From a virus, in the IMG/VR virus record IMGVR_UViG_3300028025_003736, positions 1 through 58,123 of that record: a stretch of 58,123 nucleotides of DNA; one strand, given 5' to 3'. The notes under the pieces were generated by a model. The model did not search any database. It had not been told where the DNA came from and saw only the letters and a program-made list of their open reading frames with translations. This document shows, in pieces, positions 15,268 through 28,000 of this stretch; positions within the stretch are counted from its first letter, which is position 1, and every line of letters starts with the position of its first letter. Position numbers and translations under genes: made by a program.

Positions 15268-16038
15268 ATGGCAAAGTCTACAGCACAATGGGTAGGTCTC
15301 GCAGAAATAATTTATCAATACATTGACCAAGCTAAACTAACATCTGCTGAGTTTAGAAGGTTATGGACTATTGGAGTTAGAGGCGTAGAAGAAATTGGTC
15401 TTGATGTACACATGACACCAAAAACTGTAAAGTTGATGGTTAATGCAAACAAGACGGTAACACTACCTTCTGACTTTATTGCCTTCTCAAAAGTTGGAGT
15501 ATTTAATCCTTCTGGGGAAGTAGCTACACTTAGGAGAAATCCTGATTTAACAGCTTATAAAATAGACCAAAACGATAGGCTTACAAGCAATACGGATGAT
15601 ACACAATTAGAGACATTTAGGATGCAGGACCTAGCATATGTGAACTATTTTGATGGAGCTAGATATGTAAATGTGTTTGGCGCTGGCTCTCTTTTAAATT
15701 CTGCTGGACAGTTTGATGTATCTGAAGATGAGGGTATTATGTATCTTGATAATGACTACCCATATAATTATGTAGTAATGGAATATCTTTCTTCTCCTGC
15801 TGATGACGTTGACTATAAGGTTCCATTCCAAGTGAAAGAAGCTGTTTTATCCTATATAGCTTGGAAGGATATTGAGATGCTTCCTTCTGGGAGAAGAGTT
15901 ACATTAGGGGATAAACAAATAAGAAGAAAAGAATACTATAATCAAAAAAGATTAGCTAATCTTAGAGTAAACCCTGTGACTCCTTGGGATGCCAATGAGG
16001 TTATCAGGATGGGTCAAAAACTTGTAGCAAAAGCATAA
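15268..16038 (+). CDS. Tail hub / ring protein 3
   Basis: A 256-aa protein. The segment EFRRLWTIGVRGVEEIGLDVHM followed by TVKLMVNANKTVTLPSDFIAFSKVGV is a pattern I recognise from crAss-like and related Bacteroidota podoviruses, where this protein belongs to the tail-hub/ring complex between portal and distal tail. The C-terminus is basic. It ends 1 nt before the large tail gene. Confidence 0.7.
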   Translation: MAKSTAQWVGLAEIIYQYIDQAKLTSAEFRRLWTIGVRGVEEIGLDVHMTPKTVKLMVNANKTVTLPSDFIAFSKVGVFNPSGEVATLRRNPDLTAYKIDQNDRLTSNTDDTQLETFRMQDLAYVNYFDGARYVNVFGAGSLLNSAGQFDVSEDEGIMYLDNDYPYNYVVMEYLSSPADDVDYKVPFQVKEAVLSYIAWKDIEMLPSGRRVTLGDKQIRRKEYYNQKRLANLRVNPVTPWDANEVIRMGQKLVAKA

Positions 16039-16039
16039 A

Positions 16040-19000
16040 ATGAAGATAGAAAGGAAACAGCTGTCTGGAACACTGAATCTTGATGATTCAAATGATATAC
16101 TTCCGTCTACGCATCACAAAGAGGCAGTAAATGTAGTATTTAGAGGTGGGCAATCTGGGTATTCAGCACAAAGTGCATTAGGGAATAGAAACATATCTAA
16201 CAGTTTGCCTGGTGGAACTAATATGTGTATAGGGACATATTACGACCAACAGAAACAGCGTTTATTTTATTTCAACTATAATTCTAATGGGAATCATGGT
16301 ATTTACATATATAATACAATTCCTAAAACAATACAAACTCTTTTCTTAAATAACACGCATAGTTCTTCGGATGTATTAGGGTTCGATATAAACAATCCAA
16401 TAACATCAGTAAATATTATCTATGGGGCTATTTATAATTCAACAAACGATATAGATGGTGATGTTTTATATTGGATTGATTCTTTAGGAAGGCCTTCTAA
16501 ATTAAATATTGATAGAAAACTTGCTATGGTGTACGCTTCGTATAAGAGGTCGTATATAGATGTTGCAAAGCCATGCCCTTCAATGCCAATTCAATGCACA
16601 TATGAAAACGATTTATTTGTAACAAACAATAACTTAAAAAACGCCCTTTATCAGTTTATTTATAGGTGGGTTTATGATGATGGTGAAAAGTCTGTATGGA
16701 GTACAGGTAGTGAGATTCCACTTCCTTTATTTTCAGAAAATCAAGCCGTGTCTTCAGACCCAAAGAAAAACTCAAGAATAAATCTTTATTATTCTACAGG
16801 AGACCAAACAGTTAGAAAAGTTGAACTAGCTGTTAGGGAATGCGTAGATGGTGTTATTAGTGATTATGGGCTAATTACAAGTATAGACAAGTCTACTACT
16901 ACCACAAATAATGTTGTTTACAACTTTTTATTTTACAATAATAGTGTAATTACTCCAATTGACCAGACTGAACAAAATCTTCTTTTCGATTATATCCCAC
17001 AAAAGGCGAATGCACAAGAACTTTTGAATGGTAATACGATAATTTATGGAGGAATAACAGAAGGGTATAACATACATAAAGACAATAATTTTGTTACAAC
17101 ATCAAATACTACAAACTCCTTTAATAAGATAAATGGATTATTATTTTTTGCTGCACAAGGAGGATTTATGTCATATGGGGATTCAGAATCTGTACAGGTT
17201 ATACTGACAGGTTATGGTACAAATAATGGAAGTACAAATATTCCAACTACAGTAACAACAGCAGTTGGTGCTGACTTTATGATAAACCTAAGAAATGATA
17301 TAACTGGTGTAAATTATTACATAAACTATTTATCTAGCGCTACTGATAGTGTTAGTACAATACTAAATGGACTAGCTTCATCTGCAACATCACAAGGATT
17401 TATTGCATCTGTTTCTGGTAATCAATTAACTATATCTAATAATCCTCCAACAACAATACCAACAATATCGAGATGGTTGCAATCTGCATTTACTTTATCA
17501 AGCAATTCGGAATCTCCATTTACATCTACATATAAAACAAATGTTATAAATGCTAGCATACCATCATCTAATTATAGATATGGTATAGTATACTATGATG
17601 AAAAAGGAAGGACTAATGGAGTCGTTACAACAGATTCTTTAAAAGTTACAACTCCAAGATTTAATGCAAATGAGAATTATCCATCTATTACTATTGACAT
17701 AAGCGGAATACCTCCTTTATGGGCATCATACTATAATTTAGTAAGAACAGAGAACCTTACATATAATAAAAATTTATCTTGGGTTACTAGAAGGGCGTTT
17801 TTCACAGAAGCTACATTCTCTTCAACTACAGATACAATAGTATATCTTGGTATAGATAATATGATTGATTATAACTCCAACATAAAGTCTACATCTGGAT
17901 ATATAGGATATGATTTTGCTCCTGGAGATAGGATTAGGTTTCTTTCTAAGATAGCTAATGATGGAAGTATATATGAATATAATAGTGGAGATGTATTAGA
18001 TTTTGAAGTTATAGGTCTTGAATCTGACCCCAATGCAGACGGTGTAGTTATTCCTGGTACGTATATAAAAATAAAATATCCAACAGGATTTACTTCAGCA
18101 ATGTTTGGATTTTATAGGGCAACTGAATATGTTACACCTCCATTACTGAAGGAAAACTTCCAGAATTACCAAATACAGATTTATAATAATAAAAGGCCAC
18201 AAGGGACAGATATATACTATGAATTTGGTAAGCAGTTTTCTATCGGGCTACCTGGAACATCTAACAGATATCATGTAGGGGAAAATAGTTCTCAAAAAAG
18301 GGGAACAATACCAGGCGGAGCGCAGCCTGCGGTAGTATATGCAACTAGTGGGGATAATTACTATAGATTTAGAGATATCCCTATAGGAGCTAGATATATG
18401 TTTACTGCTGGTTCATATATTCAAAATGGTAGTGCAGGAGGTCAGTTTAGCACTATAGTTATAAATGTGCAAGATAGTACAAATACTGCACAGACCATAA
18501 ATACTGGCACATCTCAATATGAAATAAAGTCTCAAACTACTCCAGCAAGCACTTGCACTCTTGCACAAAGCGATTATCCAAACTGGGCAACATCAGATTA
18601 TTTATTTTATAATAAATCGGGTTCTGCTATAACTGTTAAAGTAAAAGGAACAATACCTGTTTCTAAAAATGCAGCAAATCCTCAATATGTAAAAATTCAT
18701 GCAAAAATATTAACTTCTTCTTCTGTAACTATAAAAACAATAAAAGATAGAGTAGGTTTAAATGAAACTAATCTTCAATATAATATAGATTTTGAAGGTA
18801 GAATATTAGTTCCTGCATTATCAAAACTATTTTTGCTTACAGAGTGTACTTCAACTTCTTCTATAGAACTAATTGTTGGAGCATTTGACTTAGATTTTAG
18901 TGTTGTTAAAAACGCACAAATAGGTGTTGTTGAGGATAGCTTTAGTGATACATATAAGTTAAAGTTAAATTCAAATTCAAGACCTGTTGTATATGACCAA

Positions 19001-20074
19001 AATGCTGTAAATGCATATTATCCAACGCTAATTAGGTACGGACAACAGAATATAGCAGGAACAAACCAAAATAGTTCAAATAGGTTCTACCCTGCAAATA
19101 TGGATGAATATGATAGACAAAGAGGGGATATAATGAGACTTAAAGTTAGGGGTAGTCAAATGAGGGTATTTCAAAAGGTTGGATGTGGAATGGTTGGAGT
19201 ACTTCAAAATATGCTATTCAATGCAGATGGCTCTGGAAACTTATCACAAAGCAACCAATTATTGAATAATATAAACTATTATCAAGGGGACTATGGAATA
19301 GGTAATCATCCTACAAGTCTGGTATCTTCTTCAAATTCGGACTATTTTGTTGATACAATAAGAGGATATCAGGTAAGACTTGGAGGTGATGGCCTAACTC
19401 CAATATCGGCTCTTTATAAAGCTCAATATTATATGACAAATCTTGCCACAAAGTATGCTAACCTAACATCGGGAACACTTGGTGGATACGCTAAAATACT
19501 TGGAGCTTATGATTTTAACGAGGAGGAATACGTATCTGTTTTTCAGGGATATTCTGGACAATCGAATATAACGATAGGATTTAATGAGATGTCAAATAGG
19601 TACACATCTTTTTATGACTATAACCCAGAATGGATTACTTCAGCACAGGGGAATATCATAAGCTTTAAGAATGGCCAGGTTTGGCTTCATGATACATCTG
19701 CCACATACTGCAACTATTACGGAAGTCAATATAAGCCTTCTTTGACATTTGTATTTAATGATATGCAGACTGTTAAGAAAAGGTATAATACCATAAGCAT
19801 GCTTGGAAACAGTGTATGGCTCCCAGATACAAATGGAGATATTGCCACAAATCTAGGTCAGACTTCAAGTCTTCAAACCATAGATTTCTTACAGAAAGAC
19901 GATAAATGGCATGCATCATTTAAAAGGGATTCTGCTAGTACAGGCGGATTGTACAACGGGAATGTGTTGAAGGGGAATTGGGCTCAAATTAAATTAAAGC
20001 CTACAAATGGAAATTCATTCGTAAATTTGTTTTATATAGAACTTAATATTTTAGAACCTTTTTATAATAGATAA
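16040..20074 (+). CDS. Large tail protein (tail stabilisation / 'muzzle'-type)
   Basis: A 1,344-aa beta-rich protein starting MKIERKQLSGTLNLDDSNDI and continuing LPSTHHKEAVNVVFRGGQSG. This opening ('GxLNLDDSxxxLPxxxxxxAxNV') is typical of the large protein placed after the ring proteins in crAss-like phages, called stabilisation protein in older annotation and shown to form the distal muzzle in a crAss-like virion. It is rich in Ser, Thr, Asn and Tyr with no membrane segment. It likely closes the short tail and releases ejected proteins. Position, length and N-terminus agree; I have not aligned it. Confidence 0.65.
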   Translation: MKIERKQLSGTLNLDDSNDILPSTHHKEAVNVVFRGGQSGYSAQSALGNRNISNSLPGGTNMCIGTYYDQQKQRLFYFNYNSNGNHGIYIYNTIPKTIQTLFLNNTHSSSDVLGFDINNPITSVNIIYGAIYNSTNDIDGDVLYWIDSLGRPSKLNIDRKLAMVYASYKRSYIDVAKPCPSMPIQCTYENDLFVTNNNLKNALYQFIYRWVYDDGEKSVWSTGSEIPLPLFSENQAVSSDPKKNSRINLYYSTGDQTVRKVELAVRECVDGVISDYGLITSIDKSTTTTNNVVYNFLFYNNSVITPIDQTEQNLLFDYIPQKANAQELLNGNTIIYGGITEGYNIHKDNNFVTTSNTTNSFNKINGLLFFAAQGGFMSYGDSESVQVILTGYGTNNGSTNIPTTVTTAVGADFMINLRNDITGVNYYINYLSSATDSVSTILNGLASSATSQGFIASVSGNQLTISNNPPTTIPTISRWLQSAFTLSSNSESPFTSTYKTNVINASIPSSNYRYGIVYYDEKGRTNGVVTTDSLKVTTPRFNANENYPSITIDISGIPPLWASYYNLVRTENLTYNKNLSWVTRRAFFTEATFSSTTDTIVYLGIDNMIDYNSNIKSTSGYIGYDFAPGDRIRFLSKIANDGSIYEYNSGDVLDFEVIGLESDPNADGVVIPGTYIKIKYPTGFTSAMFGFYRATEYVTPPLLKENFQNYQIQIYNNKRPQGTDIYYEFGKQFSIGLPGTSNRYHVGENSSQKRGTIPGGAQPAVVYATSGDNYYRFRDIPIGARYMFTAGSYIQNGSAGGQFSTIVINVQDSTNTAQTINTGTSQYEIKSQTTPASTCTLAQSDYPNWATSDYLFYNKSGSAITVKVKGTIPVSKNAANPQYVKIHAKILTSSSVTIKTIKDRVGLNETNLQYNIDFEGRILVPALSKLFLLTECTSTSSIELIVGAFDLDFSVVKNAQIGVVEDSFSDTYKLKLNSNSRPVVYDQNAVNAYYPTLIRYGQQNIAGTNQNSSNRFYPANMDEYDRQRGDIMRLKVRGSQMRVFQKVGCGMVGVLQNMLFNADGSGNLSQSNQLLNNINYYQGDYGIGNHPTSLVSSSNSDYFVDTIRGYQVRLGGDGLTPISALYKAQYYMTNLATKYANLTSGTLGGYAKILGAYDFNEEEYVSVFQGYSGQSNITIGFNEMSNRYTSFYDYNPEWITSAQGNIISFKNGQVWLHDTSATYCNYYGSQYKPSLTFVFNDMQTVKKRYNTISMLGNSVWLPDTNGDIATNLGQTSSLQTIDFLQKDDKWHASFKRDSASTGGLYNGNVLKGNWAQIKLKPTNGNSFVNLFYIELNILEPFYNR

Positions 20075-20076
20075 CT

Positions 20077-20736
20077 ATGGGATTTGGACTAACAAGCGCG
20101 CTTCAGGCAACGGTATCAGCAGTACCTTTGTTTTTCGGAGAGAATAATATTTTCAGCGGAAAAGCTAGAAGAGCTTCAAGAAATTTAGAAAAAACTTTTA
20201 AAGCTGGACAAGCTATATCTGATGTTCCTGAAGAGATACAGAGAGTTAATCAGCAGAGACAAATGCGCCAAAATCAAGGACTTGGTAGTTCGACTCTTGG
20301 ATTATACAATAGAGAGTCACAAAGAGGAATGGCAACAGCATTTGGTCAACTTGGAAGCAAAAGGTCTGCTTTGGCTGGTGTTGGAGATATTGTTAGAGCT
20401 GGTCAAGATTCTTCTCTTAGGTTAGCAGGAATGGAAGAACAGGCAAGGCAAGGAAATCTTGCTTTAGCAGAACAAACAGCTATGAATGTAGGTCAAATGA
20501 AACAATCTTCTCAGCTAAGGAAGATGGATGAGGCAAAGCAATACTATGGAACCCAAAAAGCTGAGGCAAACGCAGCTGTTTCTAGCGCTCTAAAGGGAAT
20601 TGGTTCTGCTATAGGAGGTTCATTAGAATCAGACGCATATGCAGGAAAAGAACAGAAGGGAATTGGGGATGTATTTAAAGCTATGAAAACCAAGAAGCTA
20701 GGTAAAACTTTAGGCAAAGGCCTTACATTTGGCTAG
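20077..20736 (+). CDS. Internal virion (ejection) protein, small
   Basis: A 219-aa Ala/Gly/Gln-rich, predicted helical protein. A short hydrophobic N-terminus (FGLTSALQATVSAVPLFF) and Gly/Ala-rich amphipathic segments are like the smallest of the three ejection proteins in podoviruses (T7 gp14-like role). It starts 2 nt after the muzzle-type gene and is followed by two longer proteins of matching type. It would be packed in the capsid and delivered into the envelope during DNA entry. Role inferred from order and composition. Confidence 0.55.
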   Translation: MGFGLTSALQATVSAVPLFFGENNIFSGKARRASRNLEKTFKAGQAISDVPEEIQRVNQQRQMRQNQGLGSSTLGLYNRESQRGMATAFGQLGSKRSALAGVGDIVRAGQDSSLRLAGMEEQARQGNLALAEQTAMNVGQMKQSSQLRKMDEAKQYYGTQKAEANAAVSSALKGIGSAIGGSLESDAYAGKEQKGIGDVFKAMKTKKLGKTLGKGLTFG

Positions 20737-20769
20737 GCAAGATAATTCGCATTAAATAAAAAAATATAA

Positions 20770-22062
20770 ATGGCACAATACCAACCATCATTCGTAGACG
20801 TAAGCGGATTTTCAAAAGCTATAAGCGATGCTGCATATAAAGCCCAGGTCCTATCTATGAAACAGCAGGATGCTATGAATAAGTCTATAGACAATCAGTT
20901 CAAGACATATTCTGGGAAGCTAAGGAAACAAGATTTAGCTAAGTTTGATGCTTATTTTGGGGAGTATTCAGAGGCATTAAAGGGATACCAAAGGTACAAT
21001 AGAGTTGGTGGGAGAAGTTCTGACATAACGGCTTCTAATCAAACGGCAAATGAAAAGAAGCAGCAAATGCTAGACTTTATTGACAGGTCTACAAAACTAG
21101 GTCAAGTTCAAATAGGACTTGGAAAGTTATATAAAGATGGTGGAAAGCTCATGAATAAGAGCAAGTATAATGAGGTGTATAATAATCTTGCGGCATATGA
21201 TGCAGACCAATTGAATGAGCTGTATGGGGGTGTCGATAAGATACCTACTGATTTTGAACTAAGGAAAGAAGATATAGATACTCCTAAATATTTTTCAACA
21301 ATTAGGAGTTTTAGTAAAATTGGTAATGTTTCTAGCTCTGCTAATTCTCTTAAGCAGCCTAAAATAGACCCTAATACAAACCAACAGCTTACAAGGCCTT
21401 ACCCTATTGGTGAATTTGGACAAATAGATGTTCCTTTAGTTGAGATAAAAGTTGGGATGTCTCCGTCAGAGGCAAAAAATGCTGTATGGGCATCTTCTGT
21501 GCCAGGTTCTAAGTTCCAAGATGCTCCAGACTTATTCTTGAAAGATGTCACTGATGGCATTAACTCAAATAATCCTTCTATTCAACAGCAGTCACAAGAT
21601 TTGTTAAATAGGGCTATGGATACATATGGTATAAAAGACCCAAGTCAAATTACTGGAGTTGATATTCTTTCTCAATCAATTTTAGACCAATCTCAGCAAT
21701 CTATAGAGGTAGAAGACTGGAGTAAGGTTAAGGCTTTGGAAGGAATTGAAAAAGGAAGAAATGCTCAAGAAATATCTAAGAAAAGACTTGCTGCTATTTC
21801 AAGTGCTAAAGGTGGTGCTTCTCTTAAACAAGTGCAAGCTGTTATAAACTTAATGAAATCGATGGTTGAATCTGGATTGGTTAATGACGAAAATGCAATG
21901 AATTATGTTAATACACTACTAGATGATTTTGGCCTTAGAGTGTCACCGGAGCAAGGAGAACAATATAAAATAATGCAGGGAACTGGAAAAGTTAGAACAG
22001 CAGAGGAGATTGCCAGGGAAGCACTTAAGACTCCAAGAAAGATACCTGTACCTGCTCAATAA
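20770..22062 (+). CDS. Internal virion (ejection) protein, medium
   Basis: A 430-aa helical protein, Gln/Lys/Ser-rich (MAQYQPSFVDVSGFSKAISD), lacking membrane segments. It sits between the 219-aa and 2,150-aa genes, copying the small-medium-giant order of podovirus ejection proteins (T7 gp14, gp15, gp16). No enzymatic motif visible. Confidence 0.55.
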   Translation: MAQYQPSFVDVSGFSKAISDAAYKAQVLSMKQQDAMNKSIDNQFKTYSGKLRKQDLAKFDAYFGEYSEALKGYQRYNRVGGRSSDITASNQTANEKKQQMLDFIDRSTKLGQVQIGLGKLYKDGGKLMNKSKYNEVYNNLAAYDADQLNELYGGVDKIPTDFELRKEDIDTPKYFSTIRSFSKIGNVSSSANSLKQPKIDPNTNQQLTRPYPIGEFGQIDVPLVEIKVGMSPSEAKNAVWASSVPGSKFQDAPDLFLKDVTDGINSNNPSIQQQSQDLLNRAMDTYGIKDPSQITGVDILSQSILDQSQQSIEVEDWSKVKALEGIEKGRNAQEISKKRLAAISSAKGGASLKQVQAVINLMKSMVESGLVNDENAMNYVNTLLDDFGLRVSPEQGEQYKIMQGTGKVRTAEEIAREALKTPRKIPVPAQ

Positions 22063-22078
22063 TTAGCCTTTAATTAAT

Positions 22079-22086
22079 TAACTTTG
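22079..22086 (+). promoter_or_regulatory. -7 box TAACTTTG before the giant protein gene
   Basis: TAACTTTG fits TAnnTTTG; the ATG at 22091 begins 5 nt after the box, so a transcript from it would be leaderless or nearly so. No clear -33 TTG. Confidence 0.45.
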
Positions 22087-22090
22087 AGGC

Positions 22091-25000
22091 ATGTCATTAA
22101 GCAAAACTCCAAGTAACGAAGGTCCTAAAAAGCCTACACCAGAAGAAATGTCTCGTATCACTAGATTCATGTCTAGTAGGATTGGTAAACCAAAGCCAAA
22201 GCAAGTAGACAAAGCTGCCGTTAAACAGGCTTTTGAAAAGGCTAAAGAAAAGGGTGTAGTTCCAAAAGCTCTAGAAGTTATTGCACCTATTACAGTAGCC
22301 CCAATAAAAGCTATTGATGCATCTAGGACAGCAGAGTCGGATGCACTAATTAAAGGGGATAAGGAGGCCATTAATACAGCTCTAGAAGGGTATAATGCCA
22401 ATAGGGTTCAGCAAGGATTTATTGAGGCTGATGCTTTTACAAACACTATAAATAGGATGGCGTCATTTGATGGAATAAATACTCCCACTCCAGGCTCTGG
22501 TGCATATAATCAATACAAGGATTTAATAGACTTTAAAAAAAATGATTTATCACTTAGTTCAGATGAATCCGGTAAGCCAATATTTGCCGAGAAGATGGGA
22601 CTAGCGGATTCTTATAAATCTGGATATAATGCATATAATACAGCAATAGCAAGTGGAAAGTATTATCAAGAGAATGACGACAATAAAAATACAAGATTAC
22701 TAGAGAATAAAAGAAGGGGTATTACAGCTGCACCAGAAACAAGATTTACTCAAGAGCCAAATCAGTTTATGGCTACGATTGGAGGGCTTCAGAGGCCAAT
22801 TACAGACGGAGCTGTTATAGGGATTATGACTAGTGCATATGCTTCCGCAACAGGATTTACGGGCCCTGCGTTACAAGCAGCTAGCGGTGTAGGTATGTTT
22901 GGTACTGTTGGGCAGGATATGATAAATTCAAGGTACGGCTCAACTCTTGAAGAAAACTATTTTTTGGCAAGAGAGCAAGGTATTGGTGAAAAAGAAGCAT
23001 ACGGAAAAGCTAAATCAGTTGCAGAGCAAGCAGCTCTTTATGAGACAGCCGTTCAGATACCATTCTCATTTGGTGGGGCTATATCTACAATAGGTAAAGC
23101 AAGGAATCTACCGTCTACAGCCCTAAAGGTTGCGGAGAAACTTCCTGCAATAGATAAGAGCGTAAAAACATTTGCGAGAGGTATAGCAGAGAATTTTAAG
23201 TCTGGTGTACCAATATCTGGTATTGTTGCTCTTAGTAAGGCAGCTACTGACATGAAATCAGAACAGGAAGGAATCAATATCGAGAACAATTTAGAAAGAG
23301 CTATAACTGAAGGTGGACATATGATGGCCATGCACATGGGAATACACACCTTAACATCTGCTCCTAAAGCACTTTCTTTTGTACCAAAGAGCGTAAAGGC
23401 TTTCTCAAAACAATTGCTTGCTGCAGACGAGTCCATTACAATGTCATTTATTGATATTATGGAAGGTGCTGGACTATATGAGCCAGGAACAAAAGATAAG
23501 ATAAAGAAAGATATTAAATCATTTAAGGCTGCAGATAAGAAGACTCCAGATTTTGGCGGAGACAAGGATAGAAAGACAATAGCAGCAGGACTTATTGAGA
23601 AGAGAACTAATCTTGAAAAAGAGATGGCAGGAATAGATAAAGAGTTTCACGCTCCTATTCAAGTCAAGATAGATGAAGTAAATATAAGACTTAGAAAACT
23701 AAACGAAGTATCAAATCCTTTTGAAGTAGAAGTTACTGACGAGGGAGTTCCATTAACAGCTAAAACACAACAAGATGCCACTAAAATCAGCACAGGGGAA
23801 ATCAAAGAAGTCGCTACAGAAGGCGGTGTCAGCCAATATCAGGGACCTGAAGAAAGCAAACCTATCGAAGCCGAAAAGCAAGCAGAGGCCACAACAGCAG
23901 ATACTGGCAATCGCCCTATCAGCGGCCCGGAGGAAGTAGTACAGCCTAAAGCAAATGTCAAGTTTTCTGACCAGATTAGAAGACTTAAGATTGACGAGTC
24001 TATATTGACTGGGGGAGACATGGGTGTTGCTCAGTCTAACATAGCAGGACTTCCAATAGGAATATATAATGCATCTGTTGAAGCTATTGCTATTGGTGTA
24101 GAGGCAGGAGAGACAATTGCTATAGCTGTACAGAAACAAATAAAGTCTTTAAGGGAAGGAGGATACGAGGTGGATGAAGTTAGGTTTACAAAGAATGTAA
24201 ATCTGATTGAGAAATTAAGTACAGACAAAGCAAGAGTATCCGCTGAAGCAGAAATGCAGGGAATTAATTCAGTAGACTATTCTGACCTTCAGAGGTTTGC
24301 TGTTGAGAAGTTTAATGAAAGTGAAGTGTTTAAGGACCCTGTAGAAATGGGAAAGAGGCTAAGGTCTAAGCTATCAGAGAAGATGGATACATCTAATATA
24401 TCTGATGATGTATTTGAAATGATTGGATATGATGCTGTAGTAAATGAAAAACAAGCACCATTCCTACCTGGGACAGCTAAAAGAATACCACTACCAACAG
24501 AATCATACGCCAAAGAGCAGATTCTAACTAACCCTAGAGAGGTTTTTAAGGCGATATACGGAGCTGCTGAAACACAAGCAAAGGGAGTAAAGGAAAGGCT
24601 TTCTATGGCAGCTGATGCTGTCGCAGAGGCAGTATATAAGAAAAGCGGATTAAGGATGAACCCCAAGTCTGTAACAAGGGCTATAAGGATGTTTGTTAAT
24701 GATAACATGGATATTGAAACAGCTTCAATAGCCTTTCAGGAAAACATTAATGATATTACTAGGATGGCTGAAAACTCACAGAAGTTCGGTCAACTTAAGA
24801 AAGCCATATCTGGTATAAGGGCTTCTTCAAAGAGTAAGTCTTTTGGGACAATAGGAACTAAGAAGGCTACTAAGGAAATGGATTTCATGGCTCCGTCTAA
24901 AGTTAGAGACTATGATGAGAACGGGAATGTTCTTGACACTGATACAGCTTTAAATAAATATGAGACTCTACTTGAAGACTATAGAAAGTCTATTAGTGGT

Positions 25001-28000
25001 GAATCTCCAGATGCCTTGAAGGCTAGAGAGAATCTTAGCGATTTCTTGATTCAGCAAAGGGAGTTATATGAGAATGCACAGGTTAAGAAAAGAGAGGCAA
25101 AGAAAGCCCAATATGAGGCTAAGTATGATAAGATGCTTGCAGATGGTAAGATTGCAATAAATGATGAAACGGGAAGGCCTGTAGTATCTAAAGAAGAGTT
25201 TGTTGATGGTAGCATTAATCCAAATAAAGAGAAGTCTCAGGATACAGAAAATCTTATAGGAGAAGCAGAGATGGAAGAACTTCCATCAGTTGTTGACCAA
25301 GTGAAGACAAGGCAAAAGGTTTTGCTTGATGCCATAGAAGATGGAGATGTGTCTCTAGAGCTTATCCAAGATGCTAAAGAGTTGGCTGGTATTGACGCAG
25401 ATAGAGTGTCTCCGCAGAATATTAAAAGATTTAATAATATCATTGAGGATGTTCTAAATGGGGAAGAGCCATCTTGGATTGGTCAAATAAAAACGGACAT
25501 TGAATCTAATAAGCTAAGAGAAGATACTACAAACTTAAATACGCAGATAAGGCCTATGGCCAATATCCAGAAAGCTGGATTAACGAATTGGTTTAAGAGT
25601 CTTTTAAATAAGGATTCTGTAACTGGAAAGGCATTTGATACATTGGGTATAACTAATATGCTTAGGATACTTACAATGAACGATAAGGCAACATCTCTTG
25701 TAAGGGCAATGAGTGTAGGCAATTTTGAAACAGCTGTAAGAGATGTAAATACAAAAGCAAAAGCATTTACTAAACAGCTTTCAGATGTATTTACATGGAA
25801 ATCGGCTATTGTTGGTGGTCAAAAAGTTAAGTTTACTTCAAGCAGACTTACAGAAGCAAATTCTTTTAGAATAGGTATGGTATCTGCGCTAGAGCAAGTT
25901 CAGGACTTCGCAGTCAGCGTAGACAATATGATTGAGAGTCTTATATATCATTCTAAGGTAAATGCAGATGAAGGTGGTTATGATAGTTATATTAAGAATG
26001 CAAAAGACGCACTAACTAGTCTTGGTATAGTTGATGGATTTACTAATTCTAAATATGGTGAAATTACAGGTGTTTCATTGTCTGCAGATGCATCAATAGA
26101 AAAAGTTTTAGGAATGCTAAACGACAGAGAATCTGTAGCATTAAAATTAGCAAAAGAAGGGTTTAGTAATATATCGGGAGATGTAAGACAATCTGCTAGG
26201 GATTATTATGGGGTAGACCTTGATATATCATCTCCAGATTACTTGCCAAGGATTCCTCTAGGTGGACAAAAAGATGTATTAGTAGATTTTGATAATCCGA
26301 TTTTTAGTAGTCTCCCGAATCACATAAAAAAAATGAGGGCTAGTTCTACATTTGAAAGAACTCCTAATCTTAACGCTAGGGGTGGTAATGGAGAGTACAT
26401 ACTGTATGATTTTGATTTCTTTAGGAGAATGCCTGAGAAATACCATGAGTCAGCAACAACAGCGTATACTTCTGAGTCTACATCAACAATGGCAAAGTAT
26501 TTAAGCAGTAAAGAATTTGGGGATTTTATTCAAGGTAAGTTTAATGCAGACCCTAAGAATTATGAAGTAAATAAGAGGGAGTTCATAAAACATGTTAACG
26601 AATATGTTAATATGGAGAGAAAGCCATATGTAGTAACTAAAGAGATGGCACAACAAAGAAATAGATTTACCAGGTTTGTTTATGGTAAACTTCTAAATAC
26701 TTGGGATGCTGCAGCTAAGCAGTACATTCCTGGAACAATTACACTAATGACAGAAGCTGGTGGGGTTCCATTTTTGAAGGCAAACGACCTGTATTATAAG
26801 TCTCTAAAGAGTGGGAAGAATGCTGACCTTCTTTTGCAGTTCCTTTCAAAAACAAGTCAGGTTAATAGAGTTACCTCTGGAGTTGAGGCACTAAGAACAA
26901 AAGGGGCAAACATAGACAATAGCCAATATTCTAGAGGTTTAAAAGATGTTTCAGATTATTTATCTCAAAGCTTTTTAACAGGGTCAAAGTCTCTTGAGTT
27001 TGGAGATAACATGGTTACTATTCAAGGTCTATTGGTGGGCTATATGAAAGGACTTAAGTTAAGTGGTAAGCTAAAGAATTATTCAGACTTTAATCTTGAG
27101 CAAGAATTAGAAAATGGACTTGACCAATATGCATTATCTTATGCAGAAAATTTCTTATCTTTTTTAAATAACGAATCTTCATTTGCAGGCAAGGCTAAGA
27201 TATTCAGAGAGGGAGATTTTACATATCTAAGGATGTTGCAATCATTTAATCACAACCAGACTACCAACTTCCTTATAGACTTAGGAAGGCTTACGGAATC
27301 TAAAATTGGTTCAGATGATAGCAAGCAAGCTATTAAGAGAATAGCTCAATATGCATCAAATCAAATATTATTTGGAGCTACAACATACTTCCTTGGAAAT
27401 CTTTCATTAAATACGGCTAAAACTGGAATGGATGCTTATAGTGTTATGTTTAGCGCAGACGAATCAACGGAGGAGTCTGAAAAGGACAAGACTGCCACTA
27501 GGATTGGGGTAGGGTTGTTTGCAGATGCTGCACTTGGTAGGCAAAACGTGGTTTATGCTCAAGTAGTAAAAGCTGGACTTAAAGGAAGTATAGAATACTT
27601 CCAAACAAAGAAAAGAAAGGAGATGGAAGCTATGGGATATGACGTATCTAAGACATTGTATTCAAAGGGATATTCTCCTATATTCAAAAATGATTATATA
27701 GGAGCTATTGGAACATTTACACAGGATGCGGAGAGGTACTATAATATGGTAATGAAAGACGATGAAGCAGGGGCTGGTCTTGAAGAGTCTCAAACAAATG
27801 CACTTAGAAAGGCTGCAGCAATAAAAGGGTTCTCATTGATTTTCCCTTCAAGAGATTTAGAAAGAATAGCTTCTAGTACTGAGAAAAGTATAATGAATAG
27901 AAAGCTTAATCAGATTGATTATGATGCTCAGGCTCTTTCTTGGTCAAGAAACGATGGTGGAGAAGTTCCTCCATTGCAGGTAAAAGAAGCGTCAGACTAC

